From contig CM075770.1 of NCBI GenBank assembly GCA_037974665.1, forward strand, positions 7,018,501 to 7,082,500: a stretch of 64,000 nt of DNA. The letters run 5' to 3'. Below, one piece after another: positions 58,929 to 64,000 of this stretch. The stretch comes from Ehretia macrophylla. Taxonomy: Eukaryota > Streptophyta > Magnoliopsida > Boraginales > Ehretiaceae. How positions within the stretch are numbered: position 1 is the stretch's first letter; each line of letters starts with the position of its first letter. The notes below the pieces were generated by a model. The model was given only the letters and a program-made list of their open reading frames with translations. It was not told the origin of the DNA and ran no database searches. A program made the position numbers and the translations under genes.

Positions 58929-59252
58929 CTATGACTGGGGCAGCAAGCCTGCTCTTCTGTGCTAGTTTTTTAAGCCAAAAATCAATCATTTTCATCAATT
59001 TTGGACCACTTTTCTTCTTTTTGCACTGTTTCTTTGTCCCGGATCGTTCGTAGTTAGTTGCGAAAAGGACACAACCTAACTCGCGGTACATTAGAGGGCC
59101 CTACAGCCCGTTGATATCACATCTTGGGAGGATGCTACATTGTTGAAGCAAATGGGTCGTCAATAAACCCATTGGGCCTTACGAATAGGTCGTCTCTCTG
59201 GGCTGGGACTGTGAACTATCAACACATCCAAGATTTGCACACTCAACATGAC

Positions 59253-59370
59253 GGGTGTGATCATACTAGCACTAAGGCAATGGATACCATCAGAACTCTA
59301 AAGTTAAGCGTACTTGGGCGAGAGTAGTACTAGGATGGGTGACCCCGTGGGAAGTCCTCGTGTTGCACCC
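59253..59370 (+). rRNA. 5S: 5S rRNA gene P13
   Basis: About 10 differences, one in each control box. Confidence 0.92.
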
Positions 59371-59932
59371 CCCTTTTCATTTTGATTTTTTCCTTGTTAA
59401 GCCTTGCCAAGATTCTTTATCCGTCACATTTCTATTACCAAGTCCCACGGCATCTTGGGCAAGACAACTTCACTTTGTGTAGAGGCTGGGCCCGCAGACA
59501 GAAGGCGTGGGGCTGTGACCAAGTCTCCGTCGCTCCGGTGCCCATAACTTTTAATCCGTAAGGAGTTATGCGGCGCACATCGTACAGTTGGAAAGATCTA
59601 CGACAGCTCTACGATAGGGGTAGCAAGCCTGCTCAATGATGCCTATTTTCGGGTCCAAAATCGATCGTTTTCATCAATTTTGGTCCACTTTTCTTCTTTT
59701 TGCGTTGTTTCTTCATCTCGGATCGTTCGTAATGAGCCGCAAAAAGGACAACAACCTAACTCACGGGACATTAGAGGGCCCTACAATACGTTGATATCGT
59801 GTCTAGTGAGGATGCTACGTTCTTGAAGCAGATGGGTCATCGATAAACCCATTGGGCCTTTCAAATGGGCCGTCTCTCTGGGATGGGACTGTGAACCGTC
59901 AACACATAAGGGATTTGCACCCTCAACATGAC

Positions 59933-60049
59933 AGTTGTGATCATACCAGTACTAATGTACCGGATCCCATAAGAACTCCGAAGTTAAGCGTGCTTGGGCG
60001 AGAGTAGTACTAGGATAGGTGACCCATAGGAAGTCCTCGTGTTGCACCC
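59933..60049 (+). rRNA. 5S: 5S rRNA gene P14
   Basis: The A box is intact. The C box has changes and a one-base deletion. Confidence 0.91.
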
Positions 60050-60613
60050 CTCTCTACGTTTTGTTTTTTTCCCCCGTTAAGCCTTGCCAAGATGCTTTAT
60101 CCATCACATTTCCATTATCGAGTCCCACATCATCTTGGGCAAGACAACTTCACTTCGCGTAAAGGCTGAGCCCGCAAATCGAGGGCATGGGGCCAATGAC
60201 CGTGTCTCCGTCGCTCCGGTGCCCATAACTTTTGATTTGTAAGGAGTTATACGGCGCACAGCCTGCCGTTCGAAAGATCTTCGAGAGCTCTACGACAGGG
60301 GCAGCTAGCCTTCTCTTCTGCGCCTATTTTTGAAGCCAAAAATCAATAGTTTTCATCTGTTTTGGGCAACTTTTCTTATTTTTGCATTATTTCTTCGTCC
60401 CAGATCGTAGTTAGTGAGCCGTGAAAAGGACACAACCTAACTCGCGGAGCATTAGAGGGCCCTACGACGCTTCGATATCAAGTCTTGGGAAGATGCTATG
60501 TTGTTGAAGCAGATGGGTTGTCACTAAACCCATTGGGCCTTTCGAATGGGTTGTCTCTCTGGGCTGAGACTGTGAACCGTCAACAAATAAGGGATTTGCG
60601 CACTCAACATGAC

Positions 60614-60650
60614 AGGTGCGATCATACCAGCATTAATGCATCGGATCCCA
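60614..60650 (+). pseudogene. 5S: 5S copy P15, 37-bp stub
   Basis: The first 37 gene bases (to ggatccca) are joined directly to the T-rich 3' flank. All internal control elements are deleted. Confidence 0.9.
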
Positions 60651-61125
60651 TTTTTTTGTTTTATTTTTTTGCCCTGTTAAGCCTTACCAAGATGCTTTAT
60701 CTGTCACATTTCTATTATCGAGTCCCATGATGTCTTAGGCAAGACAACTTTGATTCGCATAGTGGCTGGGCCTGCAAACAAAGCGAGTGTTGCGCCTGTG
60801 ACCAAGTCTCCGTCGCTCATTTGCCCACAACTTTTGATCCGTAAGGAGTTATGCAGTACACATCATGCCATTGGAAAGCTCTCTGAGAGGTCTACAATGG
60901 GGGCAGTAAGCTTGCTCGGCTGCACATATTTTCTAAGCCCAAAATCAACCGTTTTTATCTATTTTGGGCCACTTTTCTTCTTTTTGCGTTGTTTCTTCGT
61001 CACGGATCATTTGTAGTGAGCCAGAAAAAGGACAACAACCTAACTCATGGGGCATTAGAGGGCCTTACAACGTGTCGATATTGCGTCTTGCAAGGATGCT
61101 ACGTTGTTGAAGCAGATGGATCGTC

Positions 61126-61145
61126 GATAAACCCAAAAATCAATC
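61126..61145. other. Gene-less unit: microhomology junction
   Basis: 'gataaaccca' (normally followed by ttgggcc) joins 'aaaatcaatc' from the middle of the next spacer. CCCA is common to both sides. One 5S gene with its flanks is lost here. Confidence 0.78.
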
Positions 61146-61409
61146 ATTTTCATCAGTTTTGGGCCATTTTTCTTCTTTTGCACTGTTTATTAGTCCCGGA
61201 TCATTCGTAATGGGCCGCGAAAAGGACACAACCTAACTCGCGGTATATTAGAGGGCCCTATAACGCATTGATATCAGGCCTTGGGAGGATGCTATGTTGT
61301 TGAAGCAGATGTGTCATCAATAAACCCATTGGGCCTTTCGAATGGGTCGTCTCTCTGGGTAGGGACTGTGAACCGTCAACACATAAGGGATTTGCGCACT
61401 CAACAAGAC

Positions 61410-61526
61410 GGGTGCGATCATACCAGCACTAAGGCACCGGATTCCATCAGAACTCCGAAGTTAAGCGTGCTTGGGCGAAGTAGTACTAGAATGGGTAACC
61501 CCCTGGGAAGTCCTCATGTTGTACCC
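61410..61526 (+). rRNA. 5S: 5S rRNA gene P16
   Basis: The A box is intact. One base is deleted in the IE region (gcgaagtag) and the C box has two changes. Confidence 0.92.
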
Positions 61527-62007
61527 CCCTTTTTATTTTGATTTTTGCCCCGTTAAGCCGTGCGAAGATGCTTTATCCATCACTTTTCTATTATCGAGTC
61601 TACCATCATCTTGGGCAAGACAACTTCCCTTCGTGTAGAGGTTGGGCCCGCAAATCGAGGGCATGGGGCCTTTGACCAACTCTCCGTCGTTCCGGTGCCC
61701 ATAACTTTTGTTCTGTAAGGAGTTCTGCGGCGCACAGCATACCATTGGAAAGCACTCCGAAAGCTCTACGACGGGGGCAGCAAGCCTGCTTGACTGCACC
61801 AATTTTTCGAGCCTAAAATCGAACATTTTCTTCAGTTTTGGGCCACTTTTATTCTTTTTTCGCTATTTTTCTTCATTCCGGATCGTTCGTAATGAGCCGC
61901 AAAAAGGACGACAACCTAACTCGCGGGACATTAAAGGGCCCTACAATGCGTCGATATCGCGTCTTACGAGGATACTATGTTGTTGAAGCAGATGGGTCGT
62001 CAATAAA

Positions 62008-62029
62008 CCCATTGGGCCTTTCGAATGGG
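62008..62029. other. Spacer hairpin (representative)
   Basis: CCCATT, ten-base loop, AATGGG. Recurs about 130 bp upstream of most genes. Type B keeps the potential with a slightly different loop. Confidence 0.6.
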
Positions 62030-62092
62030 CCGTCTCTCTGGGCTAGGACTATGAACCGTCAACATATAACGACTTTGTGTCCTCAACATGAC

Positions 62093-62210
62093 AGGTGTGA
62101 TCAGACCACCACTAATGCACCAGAACCCATCAGAACTCCGAAGTTAAGCATGCTTAGGCAAGAGTAGTACTAGGATGGGTGACTCCCTCGGAAGTCCTCG
62201 TGTTGCACCC
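62093..62210 (+). rRNA. 5S: 5S rRNA gene P17
   Basis: About 12 differences, two in each control box. Confidence 0.9.
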
Positions 62211-62384
62211 CCCTTTTTTGTTTTGATTTTTGCCACGCTAAGCCTTGCCAAGATGCTTTATCCATCACATTTCTGTTATCGAGACCCACGGCATCTTGGG
62301 CAAGACAACTTCACTTCGTGTAGAGGCTGCACCTGAAAACCGAGGGCGTGGGGCCTGTGACCAAGTCTCCGTCGCTCCGGTGCC

Positions 62385-62412
62385 CATAACTTTTGATCCG
62401 TAAGGAGTTATG
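62385..62412. other. Spacer hairpin (representative)
   Basis: CATAACT, 14-base loop containing TTTGATCCGTAAGG, AGTTATG. Present in nearly all spacers of all three blocks; among the most constant text outside the gene. Confidence 0.65.
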
Positions 62413-62774
62413 CAGTGCACATCATACCGTCGGAAAGCTCTCCAATAGTTCTACGATAGGGCGGCAAGCCTGCTCGGATGTGCCTATTTTTGGAGCCCAA
62501 AATTGATCGTTTTCATCAGTTTTGGGCCACTTCTCTTCATTTTGCACTATTTTTTCATCCCGGATCATTCGTAGTGAGCCACGAAAAGGACAACAACCTG
62601 AATCGCAGGACATTAGTGGGCCCTACAATGCGTCGATATCGTGTCTTCCGAGGATGCTACATTGTTGAAGCAGATGAGTCGTTGATAAACCCACTGGGCC
62701 TTTCGAATAGGCCGTCTCTCTAGGCTGGGATTGTGAGCCGTCGACACATAAGGGATTTGCACCCTCCACATGAC

Positions 62775-62892
62775 GGTTGTGATCATACCAGCACTAATGT
62801 ACTGGATCCCATCAGAACTTCGAAGTTAAGCGTGCTTGGGCGAGAGTAATACTAGGATGGGTGACCCCATGGTAAGTCCTCGTGTTGCACCT
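62775..62892 (+). rRNA. 5S: 5S rRNA gene P18
   Basis: The A box is intact; one C-box change and one near IE. Same 'ggttgtgatc' start and 'ccccatgg' variant as P12. Confidence 0.92.
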
Positions 62893-63446
62893 CTCTTTAC
62901 GATTTGTTTTTTTTTGCTCATTAAGCCTTGCCAAGATACTTTATCCGTCATATTTCGATTATTGAGTCCAACGACATCTTGGGCAAGACAACTTCACTTC
63001 GCGTAGAGGCTGGGCCCACAAACCGAGGGCGTAGGGCCTGTGACCAGGTCTCTGTCGCTCTAGTGCCTATAACTTCTGATCCGTAAGGCGTTATGCGGCG
63101 CACAACATACCGTTGAAAAGCTCTCCGAGAGCTCTACGACGAGGGCAGCAAGTCAGCTCTTCTGTGCCTTTTTTGAAGCCGAAAATCAATCATTTTCATC
63201 AGTGTTGGTTCTTTTTGCATTGTTTCTTTGTCCTGCATCGTTCTTAGTGAGCTGCGAAAAGGACACAACCTAACTCGCAGTACATTAGAGAGCCCTACAA
63301 TGCATCGATATCGCATCTTGCGAGGATGCTACGTTGTTGAAGCAGATGGGTCATCAATAAAACCACTAGGTCTTTCGAATGGGCTGTCTCTCTGGGTTGG
63401 GACTGTGAACCGTCAACACATAAGGGATTTATGCCCTAAACATGAC

Positions 63447-63605
63447 TGTTGTGATCATACTAGCATTAATGCACTAGATCCCATCAGAACTCCGAAGTTA
63501 AAAGCACAAATGCACTGGATCCCATCAGAACTCCGAAGTTAAGCATGTTTGGGCGAAAGTAGTACTAGGATGGGTGACCTCCTTGGAAGTCCTCGTGTTG
63601 CACCC
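63447..63605 (+). rRNA. 5S: 5S rRNA gene P19 with 41-bp internal duplication
   Basis: 159 bp. The stretch from about gene position 21 to 57 occurs twice ('aatgcact(a/g)gatcccatc' to 'ccgaagttaa' at 63466-63501 and 63508-63542), separated by 'aagcac'. It therefore carries two partial-to-full A-box starts before one C box. A transcript could not fold as normal 5S rRNA. Confidence 0.92.
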
Positions 63606-64000
63606 CTCTTTTCATTTTATTTTTTTGCCCCGTTAAGCATTGCCAAGATGTTTTATCCATCACATTTCTATTATCGATTCCCATGTCAACTTGGGCAAGA
63701 CAACTTCGCCTCGCGTAGAGGCTGGGCCCACAAACTGAGGGCGTGGCGCCTGTGACCAAGTCTCTGTCGCTCATTTGCCCATAAGTTTTGATCCGTAAGG
63801 AGTTATGCGGAGCACATCATACCATTAGAAATCTCTCTGAGAGCTCTACGACGCGGACAGCAAGCCTGCTTGGCTGCATATATTTTTAGAGCCCAAAATC
63901 AACTATTTTTATTAGTTTTGCGCCATTTTTCTTCTTTTTACGCTATTTCTTCATCACGGATCATTCATAGTGAGCCGTGAAAAGGACGACAACCTATCTC
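63606..64000 (+). repeat. 5S spacer, cut by window end
   Basis: T-rich terminator followed by type A spacer with the usual hairpins; the next gene lies beyond the window. Nothing else seen. Confidence 0.9.

Larger units (their letters stand above)
51128..64000 (+). repeat. 5S rDNA tandem array, block 3, reversed
   Basis: Nineteen plus-strand gene regions (one of them a stub), mostly at 677-684 bp intervals, with type A spacer. Short intervals (407 bp before P8) and gene-less stretches come from deletions. From P12 on, genes beginning 'ggttgt(g/t)atc' (P12, P14, P18) are followed by a spacer with 'aagccaaaaatcaat' and 'ggacacaacctaactcgc', an alternating two-unit pattern. The array runs off the window end. 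Confidence 0.94.

Overview
This window is repetitive nuclear DNA from a plant, most likely a flowering plant. It contains no intact protein-coding gene. About 41 kb is tandem 5S ribosomal DNA, with a 118-bp gene region repeated mostly every 676-684 bp. The rest is LTR-retrotransposon DNA. The evidence for a plant is the 5S sequence (A box near gene positions 50-64, IE 67-72, C box 80-97), T-run terminators, a Ty3/gypsy gag with zinc knuckles, and a tRNA-iMet primer-binding site of the usual plant type. I cannot name the species.

Layout: 1-2182 is a minus-strand LTR cut by the window edge. 2183-16061 is 5S block 1 (minus strand, 20 copies plus half of a 21st). 16062-24780 is a decayed Ty3/gypsy element inserted inside a 5S gene, with a 5-bp target duplication (actac). 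Inside its 5' LTR sits a 3.7-kb solo LTR of another family (16809-20502, target duplication aaaac). 24781-43774 is 5S block 2 (minus strand). It uses spacer type A up to about 36890 and a distinct spacer type B from there to 43774. 43775-51127 is a second, minus-strand LTR element with a 4.1-kb LTR, a primer-binding site and a non-coding interior (LARD-like). 51128-64000 is 5S block 3, on the plus strand and mostly type A, so array orientation flips across the second element.

The 5S copies are degenerate. None that I read matches the local consensus; the closest differ by about 4-5 bases. Several lack the 5' end, the terminator or most of the gene, one has a 5-bp A-box deletion, and one has a 41-bp duplication of the A-box region. 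Some units have lost the gene entirely. The spacers show imperfect dimeric higher-order repeats, multi-unit duplications and microhomology deletions, as expected of an old array shaped by unequal exchange, conversion and C-to-T decay. If transcribed, the units would be Pol III genes for the large-subunit 5S rRNA, but most look like pseudogenes.

I found no convincing new protein system. The most interesting structures are the orientation switch at an element without matching flanks, the nested insertions with exact target duplications, and the two-level organisation of the 5S array. Difference counts and identities are by eye. 5S coordinates run from the first GGG of the gene to the final CCC before the T-rich tail.
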